Assembly: GCA_013298545.1 (NCBI GenBank)
Contig: JAAFIA010000009.1
Location: forward strand, 39,995-90,152
Direction: 5' to 3'
DNA from: Bacteroidota bacterium
GTDB lineage: Bacteria > Bacteroidota > Bacteroidia > Palsa-965
DNA length: 50,158 nt
Below are positions 1 through 9,600 of the stretch, one piece after another (position 1 is the first letter of the stretch; each line of letters opens with the position of its first letter). Below the pieces are notes generated by a model that saw only the letters and a program-made list of their open reading frames with translations, was not told the origin of the DNA and ran no database searches. The translations under genes and the position numbers were made by a program.

Positions 1-768
1 CGTATAAGCGGGCACAGGAAATCCCCAAGCACGGGCGGCTTCTAAACTTTCGTAATGTGTTTTGAAGGGTAAATTTTCGCCGAGTACGAAGTATAAATAA
101 CATCCCAATTTGCGCGATGCTACAACAGCCGAATCTTGCATTTTCAATGTTCCTGCGGCGGAATTGCGCGGGTTGGCGAGTAAGGCTTCGCCAGCTTCTT
201 CTTTTTCTTTGTTGATAGCATCAAAAACTTCGTGCGGCATAAATACTTCGCCACGAATTTCAAAATCATCGGGCCAATTTCCGGCTTGCAATTTGAGTGG
301 AATGCTGCGAATTGTTTTTACGTTAGTCGTTACATCATCGCCCTGCACCCCATCGCCGCGCGTTACGGCTTGCGTCAAGATCCCATTCACATACCGAATG
401 CCAATCGCTACGCCATCGTATTTCAATTCGCAAACATAGTTCACGGTATCGCCGCCAAGTCCTTTCGATACGCGGCTATCAAAATCGGCAAGTTCTTCGG
501 CAGAATAGGTATTGCCGAGCGAAAGCATGGGATAGCGGTGCGCAACGGTTTCAAACGATTTGGTGATTTGTCCACCTACGCGCTGCGAAGGCGATTCGGG
601 CGATAAAAATTCGGGGTATTGTTTTTCGAGTTTCCCTAATTCTTCGAGCAACATATCGAAATCGTAATCGCTGATAACGGGTTGCGCTAAAACGTAGTAT
701 TTATAATTATGCTCGTTGAGTTCGGAAACGAGTTGTTCGATGCGTTGTTGGGCCTGATCGCTGGTCAT
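1..768 (-). CDS. ligA: NAD-dependent DNA ligase, N-terminal 256 residues (partial)
   Basis: Seals nicks in DNA during replication and repair, using NAD+ to adenylate the active-site lysine. Reading the minus strand from the ATG at 768 gives 256 codons with no stop up to the window edge, so the C-terminal part (rest of the adenylation domain, OB, zinc finger, HhH and BRCT domains) lies outside. The Ia domain typical of bacterial LigA is present (YYVLAQPVISDYDFD near residues 24-38), and the adenylation motif CELKYDG puts the nucleophile lysine at about residue 116. Further family blocks include TRGDGVQGDDVT (about 136-147) and ANPRNSAAGT. It is divergent from the acetyltransferase gene, with 55 bp between the two start codons. 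A CGAAAATA box (minus-strand TATTTTCG) ends 4 bp before the ATG. Identification is near certain. Confidence 0.97.
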   Translation of the reverse strand, partial: MTSDQAQQRIEQLVSELNEHNYKYYVLAQPVISDYDFDMLLEELGKLEKQYPEFLSPESPSQRVGGQITKSFETVAHRYPMLSLGNTYSAEELADFDSRVSKGLGGDTVNYVCELKYDGVAIGIRYVNGILTQAVTRGDGVQGDDVTTNVKTIRSIPLKLQAGNWPDDFEIRGEVFMPHEVFDAINKEKEEAGEALLANPRNSAAGTLKMQDSAVVASRKLGCYLYFVLGENLPFKTHYESLEAARAWGFPVPAYT

Positions 769-772
769 GGCA

Positions 773-780
773 CGAAAATA
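773..780 (-). promoter_or_regulatory. Candidate -7 box of ligA (TATTTTCG)
   Basis: Read on the minus strand this is TATTTTCG, 7 of 8 matches to the Bacteroidota TAnnTTTG box, with only 4 bp between it and the ligA ATG. Transcription would start at or next to the start codon. No clear -33 TTG was seen at the usual spacing. Confidence 0.45.
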
Positions 781-808
781 CGATTTCGCAACAGATTTTT
801 TTAGTTTG

Positions 809-816
809 TATCTTGT
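809..816 (+). promoter_or_regulatory. Candidate -7 box of the GNAT gene (TATCTTGT)
   Basis: TATCTTGT resembles TAnnTTTG and lies 7 bp before the ATG at 824. It supports that ATG over the upstream in-frame start at 767, which would put the promoter inside the coding region. Confidence 0.4.
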
Positions 817-823
817 TTGCCGC

Positions 824-1384
824 ATGATTCAGATTCCATCGCTTTCGGGTACACAATTGGAAACGCCACGCCTGATGTTGCGTCCGTGTGCGCGCGCCGA
901 TGCAGCGTCGTTGCTGAAATTGGTAGAAAACAACCGCACATTTTTAGTGCATACGCATCCACAAACGGAGAAAGATGTCAACGGACTTTGGGGTGCGCGG
1001 TCTTATCTAGCCCATAAGCGCGATGAGATGCGGGAGGGAAGAAATTTGCCTTGTGGTATTTTTTTGCGCGAAACGCAGCAACTGATTGGGTATGTGCAGT
1101 TGTTTCAGATAGACTGGAACGTGCCGCGGGGCGAATTGAGTTATTTTATCGATGTCGCTTTTCAAAAGCAGGGATTGATGAGCGAAGCCATAGCAGCTTT
1201 ATGCAACCATGCTTTTACGAAATTAAACATGGCGAAATTATTTCTTCGGGTAGCGCCAGAAAATACCGCTTCTATTCGCATTGCGGAGAAAACTGGATTT
1301 CAATTGGCGGGGAAGTTGCGCCATGATTTTCGCGATGGCAATGGAGTTTTGCAGGATGTGTTGGTGTATGATCGGATTGGTTGA
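824..1384 (+). CDS. GNAT family N-acetyltransferase (RimJ/RimL-like)
   Basis: Predicted acetyl-CoA-dependent N-acetyltransferase of 186 residues. The N-terminus has the RimJ/RimL signature (LETPRLMLRPCARADAASL). The central IGYVQLF and GELSYFIDVAFQKQGLMSEA segments correspond to the acetyl-CoA-binding core: the family loop Q/RxxGxG/A appears as QKQGLMSEA. The C-terminal NTASIRIAEKTGFQLAGK block (N-x-x-S-x-x-x-x-E-K-x-G-F) is typical of this subfamily. Ribosomal-protein or antibiotic targets are both known in the family and the substrate cannot be told here. The ATG at 824 is chosen over the in-frame start at 767 because a promoter-like box lies between them and the conserved domain begins just after it. 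No operon partner. Confidence 0.9.
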   Translation: MIQIPSLSGTQLETPRLMLRPCARADAASLLKLVENNRTFLVHTHPQTEKDVNGLWGARSYLAHKRDEMREGRNLPCGIFLRETQQLIGYVQLFQIDWNVPRGELSYFIDVAFQKQGLMSEAIAALCNHAFTKLNMAKLFLRVAPENTASIRIAEKTGFQLAGKLRHDFRDGNGVLQDVLVYDRIG

Positions 1385-1431
1385 GTAATTTTTATGGTTA
1401 GTGATGTGGGAAAGAAGATATTCATATTGAA

Positions 1432-1497
1432 TTGGGGAGTTGGTGAGTTAGTGAGTTGGTGAATTGGTGAATTGGTGAATTGGTAAATTGGTGAATT
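1432..1497. repeat. 8-bp tandem repeat (TTGGTGAA), 8 units
   Basis: Eight consecutive octamers starting at 1432, 1440, 1448, 1456, 1464, 1472, 1480 and 1488. Units 4, 5, 6 and 8 are exactly TTGGTGAA; the first three end in G (TTGGGGAG, TTGGTGAG, TTAGTGAG) and unit 7 is TTGGTAAA. The array lies between the GNAT and DivIC-like genes and is not coding. Its length could change by strand slippage. Confidence 0.9.
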
Positions 1498-1510
1498 ACC
1501 AATTTACCAA
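1480..1510. terminator. 13-bp perfect hairpin at the end of the octamer array
   Basis: Arms 1480-1492 and 1498-1510 are perfect reverse complements with a 5-nt loop (gaatt). The left arm is made of the last two tandem units. It lies about 95 bp after the GNAT stop. There is no following T-run, so its action as an intrinsic terminator is uncertain; it may only be a product of repeat rearrangement. Confidence 0.55.
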
Positions 1511-1613
1511 CTTTCTAGGTTTTATGCTTGCGCGGGCCATTTGCGGGTAGGAAATACATTATTAACAATCCGTCCAACTTATTCACAACTAAGAAAAACA
1601 GATCGGAGTGCTG

Positions 1614-1621
1614 TACCTTCG
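1614..1621 (+). promoter_or_regulatory. Candidate -7 box of the DivIC-like gene (TACCTTCG)
   Basis: TACCTTCG matches TAnnTTTG at 7 of 8 positions and lies 4 bp before the ATG at 1626, so the transcript would be nearly leaderless. It decides the start in favour of 1626 rather than the in-frame start at 1608. Confidence 0.5.
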
Positions 1622-1625
1622 GGGC

Positions 1626-1931
1626 ATGAAAGTGGCTCAATTTCTTTTGCGTATTCTTAAAAACAAATATGTCTTGGCGATTTTATTGCTAGCGGGTTGG
1701 TTATTGATTTTTGATAAAAACGATTTATTTACGCAGTTGAAGCGGAGCAAAGAAGTTAAAACATTGGAAGCGGAGCGCGATTATTATGTGCAAGAGATTG
1801 AACGGAGCAAACGCGAAACCAAAGAATTACAAAGCAACCCCAAACTTCTCGAAAAATTTGCGCGCGAACATTATTTGATGAAACGCGATAATGAGGATGT
1901 GTATATTGTTGTTACCGATTCGGTCAAGTAG
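1626..1931 (+). CDS. DivIC/FtsB-like septum formation protein
   Basis: Small bitopic membrane protein (101 residues) of the septum formation initiator family, part of the FtsL-FtsB/DivIC-FtsQ subcomplex that activates septal peptidoglycan synthesis. A short cytoplasmic N-terminus is followed by one membrane segment (about residues 15-30, VLAILLLAGWLLIF), then a periplasmic coiled coil (about 37-72, rich in E, K and R). The conserved C-terminal block LEKFAREHYLMKRDNEDVYIV resembles the REKYGM/MKRPGE region of the family. The ATG at 1626 is preferred because of the promoter-like box directly before it. It stands alone between the octamer repeat and the convergent TonB receptor gene. Confidence 0.9.
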   Translation: MKVAQFLLRILKNKYVLAILLLAGWLLIFDKNDLFTQLKRSKEVKTLEAERDYYVQEIERSKRETKELQSNPKLLEKFAREHYLMKRDNEDVYIVVTDSVK

Positions 1932-1973
1932 AAATTCGTTTCAACCACAAACTACTTGTTCTATCAACTAATT

Positions 1974-4481
1974 TTAAAAACGTGCAATCAACCGCACACT
2001 TAACTGTCGATTGGTTAAATAATTCGGCACACCGTACTGACGGCCTGTAACGTCTTTTACCCAGTAATACGAAATGGTATTGTTGACTTGAAGCAAATTA
2101 TAAACCTCCGCACCAATCCAAAGTGATTTTAGGAAACGAAATGTTTTAGACGAATCGAGTGGTTTTTCTGGATCGATGATTTGATACGAAAAACCAATAT
2201 CAACGCGGCGGTAGGGCGGCATACGGAAAACAGCTTTGTAACGTTCGCGTGTGGGCGGACCAAACGGCAAACCTGTTCCTAAAATCAATCCCAAATTCAT
2301 TTTAAACTTCGGAAATTTGGGCAAGTAATCTTGGAAAAACAAAGCAAACGTGAGCAGTTGATCGGTTGGACGTGGAATAAATCCGGGCGATTGTAAAATG
2401 CTATCTGTTGGTGTATTATTCAGTGTATAGCCAGGCACAATTGTATCGCCATCGCTGTTCAAGTAAAGAAAATAATCGTCGTTTGTTAAATCTTCGCGTG
2501 TACGCAGGAGCGATAAATTGACCCATGATTCTGTTCCTTTTACAAATTCACCATTCATGCGTAAATCAAGTCCGTAAGCGTACCCATTGGCTAAATTTTG
2601 TCCGAAATAACGAATGCGCACATCATTTACTTCGTAAGGAATAATGTTTGTCAATGCTTTGTAATAGGCTTCGGCAATAAACCGAAACGGACGATCCCAA
2701 GCTTTGAAATCGAGATCGCTTCCAACTAAAATATGATACGAATTTTGCGCTTTAATCTGGTCATTGATTTTTCCATCAAAACCACGCAACTCGCGATAAA
2801 AAGCAGGTTGACTATACACACCACCTGCTGCTTTAAGCGTAAGACGACTATCCCAACGCGGCTTCCAATACAATTGTGCCCGTGGCGAAATGAGTGTTTG
2901 ATTGGTAAACGACCACCAATTGCCACGCACACCAACCGTTAATCCCAAAACTGATGAATCGGCCAACATAAACTCGCGCTTGTACTGAATGTAAGCCATA
3001 GCGCGATAAGAAAATAAATTCGCTTTGGTCTTCACCACATCTTGTAAATCGAGGCTCGTCAAGGGATAATATGGAATGGAATAGCCCGAGGAATCAACAA
3101 AATTCCATTCGCTCAATTGATCGTAAATGCGTTCGTTTTGGCCACGCATGCCCCAAGTCCAATTGTTGAGGGAATCTATTTTCCATCCTTTGATTTCGAC
3201 ATTGGTTACATACGCATCGAGGTAATTTCGGGCATGGTTGATGAATGTGCCGACACCACGATTAAAGGCAACTTGACCAAACGTTGGTTTTCCAAAATCA
3301 GCTTCCAGTTGATCGATGTAATATTGTCCTTGTACATCAAACGTTTCGGTTTCGCTGGTGTAGAATGACGATACCGAAAATTTCCAGCGGGTATCGCGGT
3401 TATTGCTGTAATCAAGCGATAACGCATTGAAGGCCGTTTGAAAGGAATTGATTTCTTGTCCGTCGAAAAAAACCGTAAAGCGCAAGGCATTGTTGAGTGT
3501 TCCAAATTCCGTTTCGCGTGTTTGTGGAACAAGCCTGTATTTATTTACTGCATAATTGCCCAAATAATTGAGTTGCCAATTTTCGGTCAAATCATACGTC
3601 AGCAAAGTTTGAATATCGGTAAAGGAGGCCGTGTAATCGCCTTCTGTATCGAGTGATTTTAATAAATAGCGGTTGGATTTTTGACGAATACCCAACATCC
3701 ACGAAAACCGCATGTCTTTGGAAAGACCCTCAACTTCTACACTGCCACCAAGCAAACTGGCCGAAAAAACACCCGCAAAATGACGTGGGCGGCGATAGCG
3801 AATATCTAAAACAGAAGAAAGTTTATCGCCGTACTTGGCTTCAAATCCACCTGCCGAAAAGAAAATCGATTCAACCATATCCACATTGGTAAAACTCAAT
3901 CCTTCTTGCTGTCCGGCGCGGGTGAGGAAAGGGCGATAAACTTCAATGTCGTTGACATAAACGAGGTTTTCATCAAAATTACCACCACGTACGGAGTATT
4001 GCGAACTCAATTCATTGTTTGACGTTGCGCCAACAAAACGTAAATAGGCCGAAATATCTTGCGAAGGCGCGGGTAAGTTCTGGAATCGAAGCGGAGGAAG
4101 TGTTGTGCCAAATTCGCCTTTTCGGTCGCCATAAATTTCAGTGGCTTTCGTCGTACTATTTTTAGAACGCAACGAAACATTGATGGATTGCGTAGCTCCC
4201 GCAGGCAAATTGATCGTACGCTGTTGTTCGCGACAATCGACAAACTGATAAACGAGTGTAATGTCTTTTCCGGCGGGTATTTGAATCGTATAACGTCCTT
4301 GAGCATTGGAGAAAACGCGCTCTGTTCCGCCAATCCAAGTAACGCTTGCATTTTCGATTGGCCGTCCAACAGAATCGGAAACGATTCCGGTAATCGTGGC
4401 GGTAGTTTGTGCTTGAAGATGTGTTGCAGAAAAGAGCAAACACAGACACACCCATACAAAAGAATACCGCAACAAGGACAT
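1974..4481 (-). CDS. TonB-dependent outer-membrane receptor with N-terminal regulatory-like domain
   Basis: Outer-membrane beta-barrel receptor of 835 residues, expected to import a ligand with energy from TonB-ExbBD. It has a signal peptide (about 1-24, cleaved after LQAQ), a carboxypeptidase-D-regulatory-like beta-sandwich (about 28-105: ITGIVSDSVGRPIENASV...) and a plug domain (about 125-230) with YSVRGGNFDENLVYVNDIEVYRP and SFTNVDMVESIFFSAGGFEAKYGDKLSSVLDI blocks. The rest, to the C-terminal aromatic ending RLIARF, is barrel. There is no SusD partner, so this is not a classical SusCD polysaccharide pair. The gene follows 4495-5133 after 13 bp, so the two are probably co-transcribed. The substrate is unknown. 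Confidence 0.95.
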   Translation of the reverse strand: MSLLRYSFVWVCLCLLFSATHLQAQTTATITGIVSDSVGRPIENASVTWIGGTERVFSNAQGRYTIQIPAGKDITLVYQFVDCREQQRTINLPAGATQSINVSLRSKNSTTKATEIYGDRKGEFGTTLPPLRFQNLPAPSQDISAYLRFVGATSNNELSSQYSVRGGNFDENLVYVNDIEVYRPFLTRAGQQEGLSFTNVDMVESIFFSAGGFEAKYGDKLSSVLDIRYRRPRHFAGVFSASLLGGSVEVEGLSKDMRFSWMLGIRQKSNRYLLKSLDTEGDYTASFTDIQTLLTYDLTENWQLNYLGNYAVNKYRLVPQTRETEFGTLNNALRFTVFFDGQEINSFQTAFNALSLDYSNNRDTRWKFSVSSFYTSETETFDVQGQYYIDQLEADFGKPTFGQVAFNRGVGTFINHARNYLDAYVTNVEIKGWKIDSLNNWTWGMRGQNERIYDQLSEWNFVDSSGYSIPYYPLTSLDLQDVVKTKANLFSYRAMAYIQYKREFMLADSSVLGLTVGVRGNWWSFTNQTLISPRAQLYWKPRWDSRLTLKAAGGVYSQPAFYRELRGFDGKINDQIKAQNSYHILVGSDLDFKAWDRPFRFIAEAYYKALTNIIPYEVNDVRIRYFGQNLANGYAYGLDLRMNGEFVKGTESWVNLSLLRTREDLTNDDYFLYLNSDGDTIVPGYTLNNTPTDSILQSPGFIPRPTDQLLTFALFFQDYLPKFPKFKMNLGLILGTGLPFGPPTRERYKAVFRMPPYRRVDIGFSYQIIDPEKPLDSSKTFRFLKSLWIGAEVYNLLQVNNTISYYWVKDVTGRQYGVPNYLTNRQLSVRLIARF

Positions 4482-4494
4482 AGAGGAACTTTAC

Positions 4495-5133
4495 TTATTT
4501 GCCAAGCGATTGAATAAATTTCGACCAGGCGATGGGATTGAGCAGATTGTTGGGGGCGTACTGCCCTGCATAATAATTTTTGGCCACTTGTTGGCGCATG
4601 GTCGTACTGTATGCCATTTTACCATCTTGACCAATGTTCTGTGCTAAAAGCGCCATCTGTTGCTGTTCGAGGTTGCGCTCGGCACGGCGCAAATCATCAT
4701 CGGGAACATTGAGCGCTAAAAATGCTTCTTTAAATTCTTCTTTCGTAGGCCACGGATAAATAACTGCGGCGTGAAGTAGCAGGGTGTCGGATTTTAAGGC
4801 TTGAACGTGATTGTAGGTAGCAGTTGTAATGGTATCGGGAACAATAAAATAAGCGTGTTTGTATCCGAGTGAGAAAAACTCTACGGTATCACGTGGTTCA
4901 CAGGCAATGGTGAAATAACCTGCGTAAGTAGAATAGACACCACGGTTTTTACTTTTAATAACAACAGCAGAAAAAGGAACACCAACAAGACTATCAGCGT
5001 CAACGACAAGACCTGAAAATTGAATAACAGGTGAACGGGTTGTATCGGGAGAATTTTGAGCCTGAGCTTTTCCTTGAAAAAGGGAAAGACAAATTGCCAA
5101 TAGCGCAGCACTCAAAAATCGGAACATGATCAT
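4495..5133 (-). CDS. Secreted protein with carboxypeptidase-regulatory-like domain
   Basis: 212 residues, unknown function. A signal peptide (about 1-25, ending AQAQ) is followed by a beta-sandwich of the carboxypeptidase-regulatory-like type (about 37-115; VIQFSGLVVDADSLVGVPFSAVVIKSK then GYFTIACEPRDTVEFFSLGYK), the same kind of domain found at the N-terminus of the downstream TonB receptor. The C-terminal third is charged and glutamine-rich (RRAERNLEQQQMALLAQNI), probably helical. It is the first gene of the pair with the receptor, 13 bp apart, so it may be an accessory surface or periplasmic subunit. The second in-frame ATG at 5127 is an equally good start. Confidence 0.85.
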   Translation of the reverse strand: MIMFRFLSAALLAICLSLFQGKAQAQNSPDTTRSPVIQFSGLVVDADSLVGVPFSAVVIKSKNRGVYSTYAGYFTIACEPRDTVEFFSLGYKHAYFIVPDTITTATYNHVQALKSDTLLLHAAVIYPWPTKEEFKEAFLALNVPDDDLRRAERNLEQQQMALLAQNIGQDGKMAYSTTMRQQVAKNYYAGQYAPNNLLNPIAWSKFIQSLGK

Positions 5134-5261
5134 GGAATCAAAGATAAGGAATCTGTTTCATTTGCCGAAAAGTGCTGCATTTGATTTAAAAATACGCCCA
5201 ATAACGCTTCGAAAACTGATTTATTTTATCCATCAGACTAAAAAAAACGGGATGGTTGCCT

Positions 5262-5269
5262 TATCTTGC
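5262..5269 (+). promoter_or_regulatory. Candidate -7 box (TATCTTGC) of the T9SS type A gene
   Basis: TATCTTGC is a weak match (6 of 8) to TAnnTTTG, 11 bp before the ATG at 5281. It favours 5281 over the upstream in-frame start at 5266. Confidence 0.35.
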
Positions 5270-5280
5270 GTTCAATTATC

Positions 5281-6363
5281 ATGAAAAAAACACTTGCTCT
5301 CGGTTTTCTGCTCGGCTGTTTTAGCCTCGATGCTCAAATTACCATCAACCAGAACGATATGCCTGATGTGGGCGATACCATTCGGGTATCTTATGCTGGC
5401 AGTACCAATGTCGATCATACGCTTACAGGAGCAAATTACCTTTGGGACTTTTCAACGCTGGTTCCCAATGCACAAGAACGGATTGAGTTTATTGCGCCAA
5501 CAGCTTTGCCTTTCAATTTTTTAGCAGATCTTGGAACTTTAAACCCATCTCCCGATTCGATTCCATTTATCGGCGATGTTCCAACCAATTTTATCGATTA
5601 TTTCAAAAATGGCTCTTCGGGCTACCGGCAAATTGGATCTAGTTTTGATTATGCACCAATTGGTTCGTTTTCGATTCCCGTGATATTTAGCAGTTCGGAT
5701 TATATTTATCGTTTTCCATTGCAGTATGGCAACTTAGATAGTTCCAACTCGGCTTATGGTATTCCTTTGCCGAGCATCGGATACATTGGACAAAATCGTA
5801 AACGTGTAAACGAAGTTGATGGTTGGGGTACGCTGATTACGCCTTATGGTACATTTCAAGTTTTACGGATTAAATCCATTGTAAACGCAACAGACACAAT
5901 TTCGTTGGATAGCACAACTGGTTTTACGATCCCGCGTCCACAAGAAATTCAGTACAAATGGCTTGCAAACGGTATGGATATTCCCATACTGGAGATTGAT
6001 GTACAACTACTCTTCAATAATGAAGTTATTTCTGCAATTACATATCAAGATAGCATTCGCGATAGTGTCTTTCAAGTAGGTTTAGCAGAACCAATAAAAA
6101 ATATTTCTTCTTTGGCTATATATCCAAATCCGGTTGCCAATCAGGCTACATTATCCTATAACCTAATTAATCCATCTCAGGTAACGATGCGTATCTTTGA
6201 CATAACAGGCAAATCGATCCAAACAACTGATTTAGGGCAACAATCTATCGGCAAACAGCAATTTTCTATCGACGTAACTTCTCTTTCAGCAGGAGTTTAT
6301 TTTATTCAAATCGACACCGGAACGGCTATTTATGCGCAGCGGTTAGTCGTTGTTCCTAATTAG
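5281..6363 (+). CDS. T9SS type A sorting domain-containing secreted protein
   Basis: Secreted protein of 360 residues carried across the outer membrane by the type IX system. The signal peptide is about residues 1-19 (MKKTLALGFLLGCFSLDAQ). The middle region (about 20-275) is beta-rich and not recognised; family members with this layout are often of unknown function. The last about 80 residues form the T9SS type A C-terminal domain: the SLAIYPNPV motif, then FDITGKSIQ, LSAGVYFIQI and the final RLVVVPN, as expected for por secretion system sorting signals. The ATG at 5281 fits the signal peptide and the nearby promoter box. It stands alone; the next gene starts 269 bp later. Confidence 0.92.
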   Translation: MKKTLALGFLLGCFSLDAQITINQNDMPDVGDTIRVSYAGSTNVDHTLTGANYLWDFSTLVPNAQERIEFIAPTALPFNFLADLGTLNPSPDSIPFIGDVPTNFIDYFKNGSSGYRQIGSSFDYAPIGSFSIPVIFSSSDYIYRFPLQYGNLDSSNSAYGIPLPSIGYIGQNRKRVNEVDGWGTLITPYGTFQVLRIKSIVNATDTISLDSTTGFTIPRPQEIQYKWLANGMDIPILEIDVQLLFNNEVISAITYQDSIRDSVFQVGLAEPIKNISSLAIYPNPVANQATLSYNLINPSQVTMRIFDITGKSIQTTDLGQQSIGKQQFSIDVTSLSAGVYFIQIDTGTAIYAQRLVVVPN

Positions 6364-6632
6364 TAATCGCGGATAGTTTTTTACATTCATCTTCATCTGG
6401 TTGTGAGTTTGGGCAGGTTTATTTTGTAACCTTGTAGTGCTAGCTTCGTAGAAAGGCACACTTAATTACTCTTTCTAATACATCCAAGATCATGCTTGTT
6501 CTGCTTATTAAGTATTTGCAAACCGTCTTGTTTTCGGCCTTCGAAAAACAGGTTCGTTTTCAAACAATCCGCATTCGCAATCACAAACACATCAATAAAC
6601 GTAATTTCTAAATACTCCTAAATCATACAGGT
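6364..6632 (+). other. 269-bp intergenic region before the type B adhesin operon
   Basis: No gene is visible. A TAACCTTG sequence at about 6427-6434 could be a -7 box for the adhesin operon, giving a leader of about 200 nt, but this is weak. The 60 bp just before the ATG are A/C-rich without a Shine-Dalgarno sequence. Confidence 0.4.
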
Positions 6633-9600
6633 ATGAAGCGCATTCTTACGCTACTCGCCTTTTTGTTTTTGTCGGCTGGTATCTCTGCACAAGATTTATC
6701 GGTCATTGCTATTCCTGCTCCTGTTAGCGGTTGCGCTTTGACATCAACTCAGGCTGTTACGATCCGAATTTTCAACTATGGAACTAACCTTCCAGCTGGA
6801 ACTTCTTTCAACGTATCGTACACCATCAATTCGGGAACTCCGGTGGTGGAACTGCTCACCTTGGGTAGCACGATGCTTACAAACTCAACCATCAACTATA
6901 CATTTACCACAACAGCAAACTTATCTGTTCCGGGTATTTACGAGTTTGATGCAACGGTTAGTATCGCTGGCGACATTAACCCAACAAACAATGCGTTCAA
7001 CGATTATTTCGTAACCAGCACAGCTCCATCTGTTGGTGGAACGATTTCTGGACCTACAAGTGTTTGTATTTCTGGAAATAGTGGCTTATTGACACTAACT
7101 GGTAATACAGGAAGTATTTTGCGTTGGGAAGTTTCAACCGATGGTGGTTCAAGTTGGGTAACGTTATCAAACACCACAGCAAACCAACCGTACAACAATA
7201 TTGCTGTTCCGACACAATACCGTGCAGTTGTTCAAAATGGTGGCTGTACACCTGTCAATTCATCAACGATTTCGATTGCCATTGATCCGGCTTCTGTTGG
7301 CGGAACAGTTTCTGGAAGTGCTAGTGTTTGTGCTACCGGAAACGGTGGAACAATGACCTTGAGTGGGCGCGTTGGCTCGATTGTGCGTTGGGAATTTTCG
7401 ATTGATGGTGGTGCTACTTGGACCAACATTGCCAATACCACAGCATCACAAACCTATTCAAACCTGACACAATCTACCCTCTATCGTGTTCGTGTTCAAA
7501 GTGGTACTTGCAATGCGGTTTACTCTTCTGCAGCTAATATCGCTGTAAGCCAACCTGCTGTTGGTGGCGATCTATCACCAATTGCAGTAACCGAGTGTAG
7601 TGGTTTAAATTCGGGCATATTGACACTTGCAAGCAATACAGGTGCAATTAACCGTTGGGAGTTTTCGGTAAACAATGGCATTACTTGGACCAATGTTACC
7701 AATACAACCAATACGCTTGCATACAGCAACCTCACGCAAACACGTTGGTATCGTGTGCGGGTGTTGAATGGAGCTTGCCCTCAAGCTTATTCCGATACAG
7801 CAATCATTACTGTAAATGGAACATCAGTAGGTGGAACAGTTACACCATCAACTACTACCGTCTGTGGTGGTGTCAATAGTGGTACACTTACGTTGAGCGG
7901 ACAAACTGGTGCTGTCAATATGTGGCAGTTCTCGATAGATGGTGGTTTAACATGGAATAACATAGCCAATACAACGAACACGCAAACATTTACAAACCTA
8001 ACCACAACTACGTTGTATCGTGCAATGGTTCAAAATGCGCCTTGCGTAGTTGCCTTCTCATCCACGGCAACGGTAACCGTAAATCCGGCATCTGACGGCG
8101 GTACAGTTTCTGGTGGAATAACAGTTTGTAGCGGAAGCAATAGTGGTATGCTTAACTTAACTGGACAAACAGGAACAGTAACCTTATGGCAATCATCCAA
8201 TGATGGCATTACTTGGACCAATATTGCCAATACCAGTGCCACACAAAATTACAGCGCATTAACAGATACGACCTATTACCGCGCTATTGTTACAAATGGT
8301 GTTTGTCCTTCAGACACATCAACAGTAGATTCTGTGGTTGTAGATCCTATATCTGTTGGTGGAACATTGGCGCCTGCTACGTTATTGTTGTGTAGTGGAA
8401 ATAATTCAGGTACAATTACGCTCTCGGGCCATACAGGAAACGTTGTACGTTGGGAATACTCTACTGACAATGGTTCTTCATGGATTTCAATTTCAAATAC
8501 CGCTACCACGCAATCGTATAGCAATATTCCAACCTCTACCATTTATCGGGCTTTGGTTCAAAGTGGTGTTTGTGCTCAGGTGTATTCCTCTTCTACACTC
8601 ATTACCGTTGATCAACCGTCAGTGGGTGGAACACTTTATGGTTCTTCTACGGTTTGTAGTGGCAGCAACAGCGGTGTTTTGACATTGGTGGGTGCAGTTG
8701 GTGTAATATCGAACTGGGAATCGTCTAACGATGGTGGTGTAACTTGGAATACGATTGCCAATACAACAACCAGTAACAATTATTTGAATTTGACCGATAC
8801 AACACTCTACCGTGTTTTGGTCATGAATGGTGTTTGCCCCAGCGATACTTCTACACTCGTAACGATTTTGGTTGATGAACCTTCTGTTGGCGGAATCGTA
8901 ACGCTTGATGATACGGTTTGTAGTGGAGCAAATTCAGGAACACTCACACTTAGCGGTCATACAGGCCTTGTCAATAGTTGGGAATTTTCTACCGATGGTG
9001 GCATTACATGGTTATCCATTTCTAACAACACTACTTCGCAGGGATATTTCAACCTGACACAAACAACACGTTACCGTGCTACGGTGAAAAATGGAGTTTG
9101 TAACCCAATTCCATCTAGTGTTGCAACCATTACAGTTGATGTTCCTGCAACTGGCGGAAGCATTGCAGGAAGTACATCGGTTTGCAGTACTGCAAATAAC
9201 GGAGCTTTAAATCTTGTTGGTTCTTCTGGTACAATTGTTTCGTGGGAAACCTCAACAGATGGCGGTTTGACATGGACTCCAAACGGAAATACTACAACAA
9301 CAGAAAATTATACGAATCTGACAGATACCACATGGTATCGTGCTATTGTAACAAGCGGAACTTGCGGAAATGACACTTCTTTGGTGGGCATGATTACGGT
9401 TGATCCGGCAACGGTTGGTGGTGTGCTTGCCAATAACGATACGGTTTGCAGTGGATTGAATGGCGATACCATTCGCTTGAGTGGTCATATTGGTACGGTG
9501 CTTCGTTGGGAGTATTCGTTTGACGGTGGCAACAATTGGATTGCTGTTTCAAACAATTCCGATTCGCTCATCTATTCCAATTTAACCATCACCACACTTT

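Noticed and set aside
232-606. Plus-strand open frame inside the ligA region
   Set aside because: It is antisense to the clearly conserved DNA ligase frame.
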